Positions 7,149-15,900 of a DNA stretch of 40,190 bases are shown in pieces (position 1 is the first letter of the stretch; each line of letters starts with the position of its first letter). Where the stretch lies: NCBI GenBank assembly GCA_002699515.1, contig PAAW01000048.1:1-40190 (forward strand), written 5' to 3'. The translations under genes and the position numbers were made by a program. A model generated the notes under the pieces. It had not been told where the DNA came from, did not search any database, and worked only from the letters and a program-made list of their open reading frames with translations. The DNA comes from Methanobacteriota archaeon (GTDB lineage Archaea > Thermoplasmatota > Poseidoniia > Poseidoniales > Poseidoniaceae).

Positions 7149-8837
7149 TCATATGGATTTCCCCATCCATGGGCCAATTCTTTCATATCCAAGAGATTTA
7201 TACCATTTTCTCACACCTATTCCAGATGTAACTAGAATTTTTTCAGTACCCCAATGTTTAACTGCAATTTTTTCAGCAATATCCATTAAATGACTACCTA
7301 ATCCTTGATGTTGTGTTGAATTTTTATCACTTTCTTCTCCAACTCCCACAGCAGTTCCAAATATTTTCACCTCTCTAATAATTGCAGTATTGCCTTGAAG
7401 CTCTTCTCTCCATACATCACTACTAGGCTTTCTCATTCTTAGGAAACCAGCAATAACCCCACCTGCAGGATCTGAAGATGACCATTTATGTACGCCTTCG
7501 ACTAATGGAATTCCTCCATTAAAGCCGCCTCTTTTTTCTTCATTTGGATGGATTAATGGTGCCTCAAAACTAATGAATAATTCATTACCATCTGCTGCAG
7601 AATATTCTCTTATAATTGTACGGAATTCCTCTTTTTCTGGTTTATGATTAACCCTTCCTATCTCTCTATCTCTTATGCATCCGCTTCTTCTACCTTGTTT
7701 TTCAAGAAGTCTAGTAGCAAGTTGACGAAGATTTCCTGCTGTTACACCTGCCACGATTTCATGTGAGGGAATATCTCGTTGAATTCTTTGAATCCTTAAC
7801 CATGGGGGGGCTTTACACATTACATCAGCAACAAGGTTGATTGCAGTATCATTATCCATCGCCTCAAATTTTCCTGCTTCCCACTCTTGTACTAATTGTG
7901 CACCTTTCACAACGAGGCAAGGATATATTTTAAGCATATCAGGCCTCCATTTTTCATCATGCATTAATTCAGTTAACATTTCTTCATCTTTTTCTACAGT
8001 AATTCCAGGTAACCCAGGCATCATATGTAAATTCAGTTTCAACCCAGCATCTCTACAACGCTTTCCTGCTCTATGTCCAGATGATACAGAATGACCTCGA
8101 TGTACATTTTTCAAAACTTTATCATCTAGAGATTGAATTCCTAATTCAACTCTTGTAGTTCCATTTTCTAGCATCCAGTCAATTGCAACCGAGGAGCATT
8201 GATCTGGTCTTGTTTCAATAGTTAATCCAATAATTCTATTTGTGGCAGATTCATTTTTTATCAGTGACAATTCTAACGATTCGCTAATATCTCCATTAGC
8301 AGCATCAAAAGCACCTTTGATAAAAGCCTCTCTATATCCAAGATCTCTTCCTGTGAATGTACCTCCCATTATAATCAAATCAATTTTTGAAGCATCATGC
8401 CCTATTGCAGAATATTGTCCAATTCGATCTAATACTTGTGCAGATGCTTCAAAACCGTGCCTCGAAGCTCTTCTTGCAGCAGGTTCATGACCAGTATATG
8501 ATTGAGCAGTACCGAATTCAGGACCTCCTGGGCAATATGTACATGTTCCGTGTGGGCAACCATAAGGAGAAGTCATTATTGCTACAGGTGCAACTCCAGA
8601 AAGAGTTCTTGTTGGTTTACGCCTTAGGAATTTACCGATTTTAAGTTTTAAATCCTCATCAATTATTGAAAATAACTGAGCATCACCTGGAGGCATTTTT
8701 AATTTATGTTTTTTTGCAACTTTTCTACGAATCATTTCCAATTCTTTAGAGGTATTAGGAGGGTTATCAAGAATTGAACAACGTAAATCATCTAACCATT
8801 CACTTAAGTCACCAGGTTGTAATCTAATTCCAGACAT
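7149..8837 (-). CDS. elp3: Elp3 family tRNA uridine-34 modification enzyme (radical SAM/acetyltransferase)
   Basis: The 562-residue length and layout are those of archaeal Elp3. The radical SAM part (~residues 75-370) has SPYGCPHGTCTYCPGGP, whose three cysteines hold the 4Fe-4S cluster. It is followed by QSYTGHEPA, IIMGGTF, ETRPDQC and ELGIQSLDD. The C-terminal GNAT acetyltransferase domain (~residues 430-562) ends with the acetyl-CoA motif around GLGSHLMDIAEKIA and GVRKWYKSLGYER. Archaeal and eukaryotic Elp3 attach acetyl-CoA-derived carboxymethyl groups to wobble uridine of tRNA. The gene starts 1 base after the stop of a small membrane-protein gene, so the three upstream minus-strand genes look co-transcribed, although a functional link is not obvious. 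Confidence 0.95.
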   Translation of the reverse strand: MSGIRLQPGDLSEWLDDLRCSILDNPPNTSKELEMIRRKVAKKHKLKMPPGDAQLFSIIDEDLKLKIGKFLRRKPTRTLSGVAPVAIMTSPYGCPHGTCTYCPGGPEFGTAQSYTGHEPAARRASRHGFEASAQVLDRIGQYSAIGHDASKIDLIIMGGTFTGRDLGYREAFIKGAFDAANGDISESLELSLIKNESATNRIIGLTIETRPDQCSSVAIDWMLENGTTRVELGIQSLDDKVLKNVHRGHSVSSGHRAGKRCRDAGLKLNLHMMPGLPGITVEKDEEMLTELMHDEKWRPDMLKIYPCLVVKGAQLVQEWEAGKFEAMDNDTAINLVADVMCKAPPWLRIQRIQRDIPSHEIVAGVTAGNLRQLATRLLEKQGRRSGCIRDREIGRVNHKPEKEEFRTIIREYSAADGNELFISFEAPLIHPNEEKRGGFNGGIPLVEGVHKWSSSDPAGGVIAGFLRMRKPSSDVWREELQGNTAIIREVKIFGTAVGVGEESDKNSTQHQGLGSHLMDIAEKIAVKHWGTEKILVTSGIGVRKWYKSLGYERIGPWMGKSI

Positions 8838-8838
8838 G

Positions 8839-9258
8839 TTATTCTTCCTCCAGGCGAGATTCTTTTGAAATTAATAATCCAATCAAGATAATGAATACAA
8901 AAGAAAGTGAGATTGTTAGTAATTTGAGACTATTGTTTAAAATAATTGCTAATGGTGTATATAATCCATTAGGTTGTATTGAATCATATGACATGACTTT
9001 TTGCATGAATGCCATTAAGACAAGAGATGTTAATGTTAATACAAGAGGTATATTTAATCTTGAGGATCTAGCTAAACAAAACCACCATGAACATAAAGTT
9101 GCAATAATTATTGTAATTAAAATCGAGGATAATAGAGAATTAATGAATTGAATGAAAAACACATCTATTTCCTCCCCAATAATTGCCCAAATAACAAATA
9201 AAATCAAAAATGGAGTAAGCACGAAACCAATTAGTTTGTAAAGAGAAAAGTTATTCAT
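8839..9258 (-). CDS. Small four-helix membrane protein, unknown
   Basis: With the ATG at 9258 the product has 139 residues. It consists mainly of four predicted membrane segments, separated by short polar loops, and ends in a short acidic tail (SKESRLEEE). A TTG at 9273 would add five residues, but GGCGG just before the ATG supports the shorter form. I recognise no family. The start overlaps the end of the upstream membrane-protein gene by 8 bases, and the stop is 1 base from elp3. This tight packing suggests translational coupling and that the two membrane proteins act together. A membrane accessory or partner subunit is possible; nothing in the sequence gives a specific role. Confidence 0.7.
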   Translation of the reverse strand: MNNFSLYKLIGFVLTPFLILFVIWAIIGEEIDVFFIQFINSLLSSILITIIIATLCSWWFCLARSSRLNIPLVLTLTSLVLMAFMQKVMSYDSIQPNGLYTPLAIILNNSLKLLTISLSFVFIILIGLLISKESRLEEE

Positions 9259-10012
9259 ATTTACCGCCTTCAAAGTTTTCTATCCATTCCAGATCATTAT
9301 TTAATTTTGTCAAAAGGAGATTTTTTTCATCAAGTGTCAACTCCTTGTCCATTTTCAAATCATCTTCACGTGAATGTAATTTTTGTATTGTATAAAACCA
9401 TATGATTAGCCCAAAAAAGAACCCTACTATTGCTCCACTAATTGTGCCACTAGATTCAATGAATAATGCTCTTGATGCATTAGGAAGGCCTAATTTTTCT
9501 TCATTTAGGAGTAGAATTGAAATTCCCAAAAATAAAAATAATATTTTTGCATTTGTGTTTTCTTCTAAATATGCTTGTGAGAATAGAATTATTGTGGAGA
9601 GTATTTGAATACTAATCACCCATAACAACCAAAAGTCATTACCTGAATTATTGAATTGTGGTCCAATAATCCATATTAAGACAATCCAAGATAAAGCTAA
9701 AATCATTAAAAATGTTTGAATATATTCATTTTTATTGTCTTTAATTGAACTTAAATTTGCAAAAATTAGCAATATTGTTGGCCCAAGTAATAAGAGAATT
9801 AATTGACCAAAAGAACTTGATGGAGAGTCAGGTAGAGTAAATGGAGAGATGGCGACAAAAATGGTGCCAATAATTGCTAGTATAATTCCCATTTTTTGAA
9901 TTTTTATTGGGTTTCTAGTTAATGTTAGAATCATTCCCGTAACGAAGATTGACATGGGAAACCAGAATAAATCAAGTGCACCTGGTTCTGATGCAAGTGT
10001 GACCATGTACAT
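9251..10012 (-). CDS. Multi-spanning membrane protein, unknown
   Basis: The 253-residue product has about seven hydrophobic segments, from FWFPMSIFVTGMILTL near the N terminus to GAIVGFFFGLIIWFYTI near residue 200. It ends in a charged C-terminal tail of ~45 residues (KMDKELTLDEKNLLLTKLNND) likely to form a short coiled coil on the cytoplasmic side. No transport or enzyme motif is recognised. It is the first gene of a minus-strand run leading into a smaller membrane protein and elp3, and it diverges from the ribosomal protein operon at 10134. No clear ribosome binding site precedes ATG 10012; an ATG at 10006 is an alternative. Confidence 0.7.
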   Translation of the reverse strand: MYMVTLASEPGALDLFWFPMSIFVTGMILTLTRNPIKIQKMGIILAIIGTIFVAISPFTLPDSPSSSFGQLILLLLGPTILLIFANLSSIKDNKNEYIQTFLMILALSWIVLIWIIGPQFNNSGNDFWLLWVISIQILSTIILFSQAYLEENTNAKILFLFLGISILLLNEEKLGLPNASRALFIESSGTISGAIVGFFFGLIIWFYTIQKLHSREDDLKMDKELTLDEKNLLLTKLNNDLEWIENFEGGKYE

Positions 10013-10090
10013 AGGTCAAAGTTACACGTATTCAAATTGACCCTTGTATGTTAAGTTTGAGATTTATTAGTTAATGCCTTCACGACATGC

Positions 10091-10098
10091 ATATATAT
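10091..10098 (+). promoter_or_regulatory. TATA box of the eL44-eS27-aIF2alpha operon
   Basis: ATATATAT at 10091-10098 lies ~30 bases before the GAGGTG ribosome binding site (10123-10128) of eL44. A start site ~25 bases downstream would give a very short leader that still contains the Shine-Dalgarno sequence. The location fits an archaeal TATA box for the five-gene translation operon. Pattern-based. Confidence 0.55.
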
Positions 10099-10133
10099 GG
10101 CTCGTTAGTGGGCGAAATGCTTGAGGTGAAATG

Positions 10134-10418
10134 ATGGTTAAGATGCCAAGACAAATAAAAAGGTACAGTCCTTCTTTAGGAAAGCACACTTTGCACACTG
10201 TTGAGAGGATCAAAAAACGCCGTGCTAGTGAATTAAAATGGGGACAAAGACGCTTCCGTAGAGTCACAGCAGGTTATCGTGGTTTTCCACGTCCGAAGCC
10301 AGAAGGTAGGGAAAAACCAACAAAAAGAGTAAACATATTATTTCGTTGCACTGAATCAGGTAAAGCGCACAACGCTCCTTGTCAAAGGGCTAAGAAATTT
10401 GAATTAACAGATAATTGA
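10134..10418 (+). CDS. rpl44e: 50S ribosomal protein eL44 (L44e/eL42) with degenerate zinc ribbon
   Basis: The product is eL44 by its core: ERIKKRRASELKWGQRRFRR followed by GYRGFPRPKPEGREKPTKR, and the C-terminal AKKFEL. The start at 10134 is preferred over ATG 10131 because GAGGTG lies 5 bases before it, as for etfA; this gives 94 residues. Family members normally hold zinc with two CXXC pairs. Here the first pair is YSPSLGKHT (Ser and Leu in place of Cys) and the second reads RCTESGKAH, leaving one Cys, with another in APCQR. So three of the four ligands appear lost. The protein binds rRNA near the E site. It opens the conserved archaeal cluster with eS27 and aIF2-alpha. Confidence 0.93.
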   Translation: MVKMPRQIKRYSPSLGKHTLHTVERIKKRRASELKWGQRRFRRVTAGYRGFPRPKPEGREKPTKRVNILFRCTESGKAHNAPCQRAKKFELTDN

Positions 10419-10419
10419 G

Positions 10420-10605
10420 GTGAGAAATATTCCAAGTAATTTCATTAAAGTAAAATGCCAAAATTGTGGCAATGAATCAACTATATTCCAACGTGCATCT
10501 ACAACAATAACTTGTGGAGTTTGTGAGGCGATTATGGTAGAACCCGCGGGCGGAAAAGCTAGATTAGTAGGTTGCAGTATTGTAGAGGTCCTCGAGTCAG
10601 CGTGA
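10420..10605 (+). CDS. rps27e: 30S ribosomal protein eS27
   Basis: The ~61-residue zinc-ribbon protein has VKCQNCGNESTIFQRAST, CGVC and EPAGGKARL, all typical of eS27, with all four zinc cysteines present. It sits one base after the eL44 stop. The listed start is GTG 10420, which lies inside the sequence TGAGGTGAG. That GAGGTG (10417-10422) is itself at the right distance (6 bases) from an in-frame ATT at 10429, which would start the protein at ...PSNFIKVKC, close to the usual family start. Either GTG or the rare ATT is used; no ATG is available in frame. Confidence 0.93.
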   Translation: MRNIPSNFIKVKCQNCGNESTIFQRASTTITCGVCEAIMVEPAGGKARLVGCSIVEVLESA

Positions 10606-10610
10606 ATATA

Positions 10611-11411
10611 ATGAGCGATGATCCTAATAAAACAACTATGGGTCCCGAGGAGGGCGAATTAGTAGTTTGCACAGTTACAGAAGTAAAACAGAATGGTGCT
10701 TATGTTTCAATAAATGGATATGAGGGAATTCAGGGGTTCATATTTATTGGAGAAATTGCTTCTGGCTGGGTAAAGAATATCAGAGCATTTGTAAGAGATG
10801 GTCAAAGAGTAGTTTGTAAAGTTCTAAGAAAAGGAAAAAAGGATCAGGATACATATGAACTATCTTTGAAAAGTGTTTCCGAAGAAAGAAGAAGAGATAC
10901 ATTACAATCTTGGAAGAATGAACAACGTGCAACGCAACTTCTCAAAGTAATTGGCGATAAACTAGGGTGGTCTGATGATGAAGTCAAAGAAACAGACTTA
11001 GAATTATCTTCTGCTTTTGGAACGTTATATACTTCTTTTGAAAAGGCAGCATTAGATCATGAGGCACTACATGAGGAAGGATTTACAGGCGATTGGATTT
11101 TAGAATTTGTAGAAACAGCTGTAGCAAACATCATACCTCCCTTTGTTGAGATTAGAGGAATTTGTAGTATTGAAATTGGAGGGCCAATGGGCGTAGAGGC
11201 CATTAAAGAGGCATTAATAGAAGCAGAAAAACATGCTAATTTAGAAAATGAAATAAGTGTTAGTTGTTTTTATGATGGTGCTCCGAAATATCGTCTTGAA
11301 ATTAAAGCACCTGATTATAAATTAGCAGAATCTGCTTGGAAAAATGCAACACAATCTTTGGTTTCAAGTGTTGAATCAAATCAAGGAAGTGCTATCATTG
11401 AACGTCAATGA
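10611..11411 (+). CDS. eif2a: Translation initiation factor aIF2 subunit alpha
   Basis: This subunit of the heterotrimeric aIF2 helps deliver initiator Met-tRNA to the small ribosomal subunit. With ATG 10611 it has 266 residues, the normal size. An N-terminal S1/OB domain (~residues 12-85) contains EGELVVCTVTEVKQNGAYVSI, a GFIFIGEIASGWVKNI segment and the KVLRKGKKDQDTYELSLKSV strand. A helical middle domain follows, with RRRDTLQSWKNEQRA. The C-terminal alpha-beta domain carries IEIGGPMGVEAIKEAL and ends near residue 255. In-frame GTG at 10602 and ATG at 10572 overlap eS27 and are less likely. The stop is 9 bases before Nop10. Gene order matches many archaea. Confidence 0.95.
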   Translation: MSDDPNKTTMGPEEGELVVCTVTEVKQNGAYVSINGYEGIQGFIFIGEIASGWVKNIRAFVRDGQRVVCKVLRKGKKDQDTYELSLKSVSEERRRDTLQSWKNEQRATQLLKVIGDKLGWSDDEVKETDLELSSAFGTLYTSFEKAALDHEALHEEGFTGDWILEFVETAVANIIPPFVEIRGICSIEIGGPMGVEAIKEALIEAEKHANLENEISVSCFYDGAPKYRLEIKAPDYKLAESAWKNATQSLVSSVESNQGSAIIERQ

Positions 11412-11420
11412 GGAATTATA

Positions 11421-11627
11421 ATGGCACGTCAATTAATACAAAAATGCAAAATTTGTGGAGTATATTCTTACAAATTAGAGTGCCCTAAATGCGGTGGTAC
11501 TTCTCAAGCAGCAGCCCCATTAAAATGGACGCCAGAAGATTCTCAAGCACACCGTAGAAGGAAATTAAATGATGTTGGTTCTGATGCTTGGAATGAATCA
11601 TTACCCTCACTAACCGAAGAAGAATAA
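11421..11627 (+). CDS. nop10: Nop10, H/ACA ribonucleoprotein subunit
   Basis: The 68-residue product starts MARQLIQKCKICGVYSY and continues with CPKCGG, giving two CXXC pairs that bind zinc in archaeal Nop10. The PLKWTPED segment and basic HRRRKL follow, as in the family. Nop10 supports Cbf5 in H/ACA guide-RNA-directed pseudouridylation of rRNA. An acidic C-terminal extension of about 10 residues (ending LTEEE) goes slightly beyond the usual archaeal length of ~60. Its place after aIF2-alpha is conserved in archaea. Confidence 0.95.
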   Translation: MARQLIQKCKICGVYSYKLECPKCGGTSQAAAPLKWTPEDSQAHRRRKLNDVGSDAWNESLPSLTEEE

Positions 11628-11700
11628 TTGATATGGAAGTAGCAAACTTATCATATGTTTGATGCAATTGCTTAAGTCCTTCCAAAATTCGCTGGGGTTT

Positions 11701-12456
11701 ATGAATACACATATTGTATGGAATAGTAAAGAAAATAAATTACCTGATCATAAATATGTGTTATTTGCATTGCCAGGTGTTGGAAATGTTGGTAAATTAC
11801 TAATAGATTCATTAAATAAAGCATGTGAATCTAAAGAATTATTGAAATTACAACATCCCGATTTCCCTCCACATTCTGCAATGAAAAATGGAATATTAAC
11901 TCCCCCTCATTTACATTTAAATGAATTAAATTTGCCTGATGGGCAGACAATACTTACCTTATGTGGCGATGTTCAACCGCTTGTACCTAGGGGTCAATAT
12001 GAGATGGCAGTAGATATTTTGAATTTATTAAAGAAAAATAAAACTCACAGAGTAATTCTACTTGCAGGATTATCAAGTGATGCTGGTTGTGAAAATATTC
12101 ATGTCGTTGTTGCCGATGAGGATACCAAAAAATCACTTACTGAAGACGGAATTAAGGTTTCTGAAACACAACCAGAAGGTGGTGTAATTGGTTTGTGTGG
12201 TTTGCTTGGTTCATTAGCACCTTCAAGAGGAGTGTCATCAGTTACGGTGATAGCAGAAACATTTGGTACAAGCGTAGATGCAATTGCTGCTGAAAGGTTA
12301 AGGAATTCTTTGATGAATTATTTTGGATTTGAGTTGCCAGTAACTTTGGATCGTACTGAGGAATTAGCTAAGGATTTAATGGCAAATTATTCTGAAGGGC
12401 CTGGTGCTTTAATTTCCAAAGAACTTATGATGCCAGACGATAGTTTCTATCAATAA
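11701..12456 (+). CDS. PAC2 family protein (proteasome assembly chaperone-like)
   Basis: The product is a member of the archaeal PAC2 family, recognised by FALPGVGNVGKLLIDSL near residue 20, HLHLNELNLPDGQTIL, LAGLSSDAGCEN and the GGVIGLCGLLGSLAPSRGV region. The chosen ATG 11701 gives 251 residues and starts close to the conserved core. In-frame TTG 11659 and ATG 11662 would add about 14 residues without family support. Eukaryotic PAC2 assists 20S proteasome assembly; the archaeal members are often near translation genes and their exact role is not established. It ends the eL44-Nop10 operon. Its stop is one base from the end of the convergent ubiquitin-like gene. Confidence 0.88.
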   Translation: MNTHIVWNSKENKLPDHKYVLFALPGVGNVGKLLIDSLNKACESKELLKLQHPDFPPHSAMKNGILTPPHLHLNELNLPDGQTILTLCGDVQPLVPRGQYEMAVDILNLLKKNKTHRVILLAGLSSDAGCENIHVVVADEDTKKSLTEDGIKVSETQPEGGVIGLCGLLGSLAPSRGVSSVTVIAETFGTSVDAIAAERLRNSLMNYFGFELPVTLDRTEELAKDLMANYSEGPGALISKELMMPDDSFYQ

Positions 12457-12457
12457 A

Positions 12458-12691
12458 TCATCCGCCAGAACCAACATCAATAATTTCCAATTCTATATCT
12501 GAATTTATTACAGATGTCTGCGGTATAATTTGGTTTTCATTACATACTAAAACCATTGATGAATGAATGCCTGCTTTAATTAATACTTCTTTTACAGTAA
12601 GTTTTTTTTCTGAATCTATGTGTTGAGTTGTGCCTTGGTATAATATGCTGATTCGCATATTCTCGTCCATGCCCACTACGCTTATCTTCAT
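12458..12691 (-). CDS. Ubiquitin-like small modifier/sulfur carrier (ThiS/MoaD/SAMP-like)
   Basis: The 77-residue product has the size and strand-helix pattern of a beta-grasp protein. A first strand (RISILYQG) is followed by KKLTVKEVLIKAGI as the helix, then SMVLVCNENQIIPQTSVINSDIELEII, and the chain ends GSGG. The C-terminal Gly-Gly is the group activated by E1-like enzymes in archaeal SAMPs, ThiS and Urm1. It may carry sulfur for tRNA thiolation or molybdopterin, or tag proteins; the sequence cannot decide. The start is uncertain: ATG 12691 adds a short extension, while ATG 12670 and 12658 sit closer to the domain. It faces a PAC2 gene and diverges from the tRNA-Ser gene. Confidence 0.82.
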   Translation of the reverse strand: MKISVVGMDENMRISILYQGTTQHIDSEKKLTVKEVLIKAGIHSSMVLVCNENQIIPQTSVINSDIELEIIDVGSGG

Positions 12692-12712
12692 TGCTTTTTT
12701 AGACTAATTTAT

Positions 12713-12795
12713 GCAGAGGTCGCATAGCCCGGTATTGCGGTGGATTCGAAATCCACTGTCCCTTGGACTCGGGGGTTCAAATCCCTCCCTTTGCG
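12713..12795 (+). tRNA. tRNA-Ser (CGA anticodon)
   Basis: The gene folds as a type II tRNA. Acceptor GCAGAGG (12713-12719) pairs with CCTTTGC (12788-12794) with one G-T pair, and the discriminator is G at 12795. The D stem is GCA/TGC (12722-12724 and 12736-12738). The anticodon stem GTGGA/TCCAC (12740-12744 and 12752-12756) encloses TTCGAAA, so the anticodon CGA is at 12747-12749 and reads UCG. The long variable arm GTCC-CTT-GGAC (12758-12768) is typical of Ser. The T arm is GGGGG-TTCAAAT-CCCTC (12771-12787). No CCA is encoded and no intron is seen. Confidence 0.95.
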
Positions 12796-12822
12796 TATCA
12801 AGTTATTGAACCAAATAGTTAA

Positions 12823-12849
12823 TTTATATTGTGTCCCTAAAGGGACACA
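12823..12849 (+). promoter_or_regulatory. TATA-like box followed by a 9-bp palindrome
   Basis: TTTATATT (12823-12830) looks like a TATA box. It touches a perfect inverted repeat: TGTGTCCCT (12830-12838), AA, AGGGACACA (12841-12849). A transcription start ~25 bases after the TATA box would fall just past the palindrome, leaving a leader of about 60 bases before the giant surface-protein gene. A protein bound here would block initiation, so a repressor operator is a reasonable reading. A role as a terminator for the tRNA is less likely because no T-run follows. Confidence 0.5.
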
Positions 12850-12915
12850 CCTATAGAGGTCTAGTGGGGTGGATAATTTGTTGAAGCGTCCTCAAACTTC
12901 ATCGGAGTTGACAAA

Positions 12916-15900
12916 ATGAAAAATTTTTTAGAACGGAAAAATAAGAATAAGAGAATTTTATTAACTATCTTTGTATTTTTACAAATGATATTGATGCCAG
13001 CAGCAGCAGGTATTTCTGCATGGACTGGACCTCCAACAATGGATGCAGATACAGGAAATGACAATACTGTCGATGGCTGGGAAGTTGCATCAAATGCAAC
13101 AATTCTAGATGGTTGGTTTGATGTCCATGAGGATGGAGGACTTTCAGGAGGGTATGGAGAGAGTTGGAATGCAGGAGCACCAGGGCAAAACTTCACATCT
13201 TCTGGTGCACATTCAGGAACTACGGGAACTCATTTTGAGGATTTATTGAGTCTTGCGCCAAATGGTAGTTTTGGTAATGTTGACACTTTAGATGATATTA
13301 CATATAATTTTGAATTTGGATATTCACAATCAAATCCCTCAATATGGGATGTTGGAGAATTAACAAATGTAACGGGCAATGTGACAGGTAATGTTAGAAC
13401 AGTTCCACACGGAGAAATACCTGCAACGCCATATTCAGGAGCAATAGTTGCTGGTACAAAGATTGGTGCACCATTGGTTGGAGGTACAGATGCATGGTTA
13501 CAACCGCCTACAATTAATGTGCCAAACCCAGTAAATCAATTTACAGTGGAATTTACACATTGGAATCATTTTGCTGAAGGAGACGGTGCGTGGTTAGAAT
13601 ATAGTTTAGATGGAGGGGCTTGGACTTGGATTGAACCAGATTCTGGATATTTGAATTACAGCAATACTTCAGCTCCAGTTCCCAATGGTGTTTCTGCTAA
13701 TGGAACTGGATTTGGAATATTTGGAAATACATCTTCACCTGGGTGGCATAATTCAGTATTCACTTTAGATAATATTACTGGAATTCCACAAGCATCAGTA
13801 ATTGATTTCAGATTAAGAGTTTGGACTAGTACTCATAGTATTGGAAGACCAGGGATATTTATAGATGATATGATAATTCAAAATATTGGTGGATCTGTTG
13901 GACATTGGCATCATGGTTATTACGATGTTAATGGAGTTGCAGGTCTTTATTCAGCAAGTGCAAGTTCTGCATTAGAAGTACCAATTGATTTGAGTTCCGC
14001 TACAGCACCAATTACAGCACAATTAACTGCAGAATGGGATTTAGAAGGAAGTGTATGGGACAATTTCCTTGTAGAAGCAAGTAGCGATGGTATTAGTTGG
14101 ACTGATATCACTAATGTCCCTCAAACTTACGGTATACCACATAACGGATATACAGTAAATGGTGTAAATTATGCCGATGAATCTGGAGGATTCTTAATTC
14201 TGGATTTCACTATGCCTGCGAGTTATGCTTCAGATCCAACAACATTTTTGAGAATAAAAGTAACTACAGATACTAGTGTAAACTATGGAGGAACTCAAGA
14301 TAGTCAAGAAGGATTAACTGTGGACAGAATCAAAGTATTTGATACAAACTCAGTAGTACATTTTGATGATCATTTTAATTCTTCAACAACAGCAACACAT
14401 TATGCTACAGGAGGAGTAGATGATTGGTCATATACAATGATAGGAGCTGGTGGGTTATATTTTTCTGATGGTTTTGAAAACTCACCTTCAGTTCCTTCTT
14501 CAAGTTGGACAATGTCAAACCCTACAGGGCAAGATTTGTTTGAGTATGGTACAGTGGCAGCATGTACAAACTGTGTAAATCAACAATCACCAACTAATGC
14601 AGCAAGTACTCCCTATGCATTTGGTACTGGATTAGATACGGCATATATTAGTGGAGCATTTACTCCATTAGAGGCGTTTGTATATACTCCCGAATATACA
14701 ATCCCGCTTGGTGCTTCAGCACGTATTGTTTTTGATCAGTGGGTGTGTACTTATTCTGGTTATGGTGGAGCAGCATTATTTATTTCAGATGATGGAGGAA
14801 CTACTTGGGATCATTTTGACTCAGTAGATCCAGCAACTGGACAAGGATGGTATCATGGAGCAAATATGTATACTGGTTACAGCCATATTTTAACTCCTGG
14901 TGGTCAAAGTTTAGATGTGTGGTCTGGTGCAACTGGACAAGGATGTAATTCTAACAATAATTGGGATTCTATGGTCGGAGATATTACGCCATATGGCGGT
15001 TCAACAGTGCAATTTAGATTTAGTTTTGTTTCAGTTTATAATTACAATTATGCTGGATGGTATGTAGATAATATTGGAGTAGAAGTAGATTACTTTGATT
15101 CAGAAGGAGAATGGCTAACTCCTTTAGTTCCAGGAGATGAATTAGGAAACGGATTTGTAGATATTATGAGTGCAACTCCTCCAAATACAGAGATTAGTGC
15201 AAACTTATATGATTCTAATATGAATTCAATTGATGGATTTGAAAATAGAGAATTACCATTAAGTTTCGCAGGACTTGATTTAGACGCCTATTCTTCAGGA
15301 GTATATGTTGGAATAAATTTGGAAACAGATGATCCTTTTGTATCACCTTTGATTAGTGATGTGTCTGTAGGTTCTACAAGGTATATGCTAGGTTTAGATA
15401 CAGAAGTTAATGGTTGGCAAATAGATTCTAGTTTAGATAATGAGGATGGAAATATTACTAGCAGCACTGGCCAAGTAGGTATGATTTCCAGTGATTTTGT
15501 AGTATCAACAAAACCTATACAGGAAGTTTATGTTGACGGAGAAGGATCAGGAGTTGTTGTTTGGATTACAGATTCACAAGGTAACCAGTATGGAGGATTA
15601 CCACTTCAATCAAGAATTTTCTTACCTCAGCCATTATCTGGATATGGGGTAGAAATTGAAGTCGGCCCCGGTGATTGGATCGAAGATTTAATCGCGGAAG
15701 GTGAATTTTGGGAACCTGCTTTTAACCCAGAAATTGATGCAGTAAATGATGGAAGTGTAGATTGGTCATTTAATTCAAATCCTAATTACGGTCACTTTGG
15801 TTGGCAAAATAGAATTGCAGGAGATGGATTAACAGCATTTTCTGGAACAAATTCCGAAATTATGTCTGTTGGTTCAGGTTCAGGATTAGTTATTCCAGGA

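Noticed and set aside
6907-7293. Plus-strand open frame of 128 codons
   Set aside because: It is antisense to eL37 and to the end of elp3, both clearly recognisable proteins.
12850-12915. Leader of the giant gene resembles part of a tRNA (TCTAGTGG-like D-arm)
   Set aside because: No acceptor stem or T arm can be found; it is more simply the untranslated leader. Short stems such as TGAAG/CTTCA may still form.
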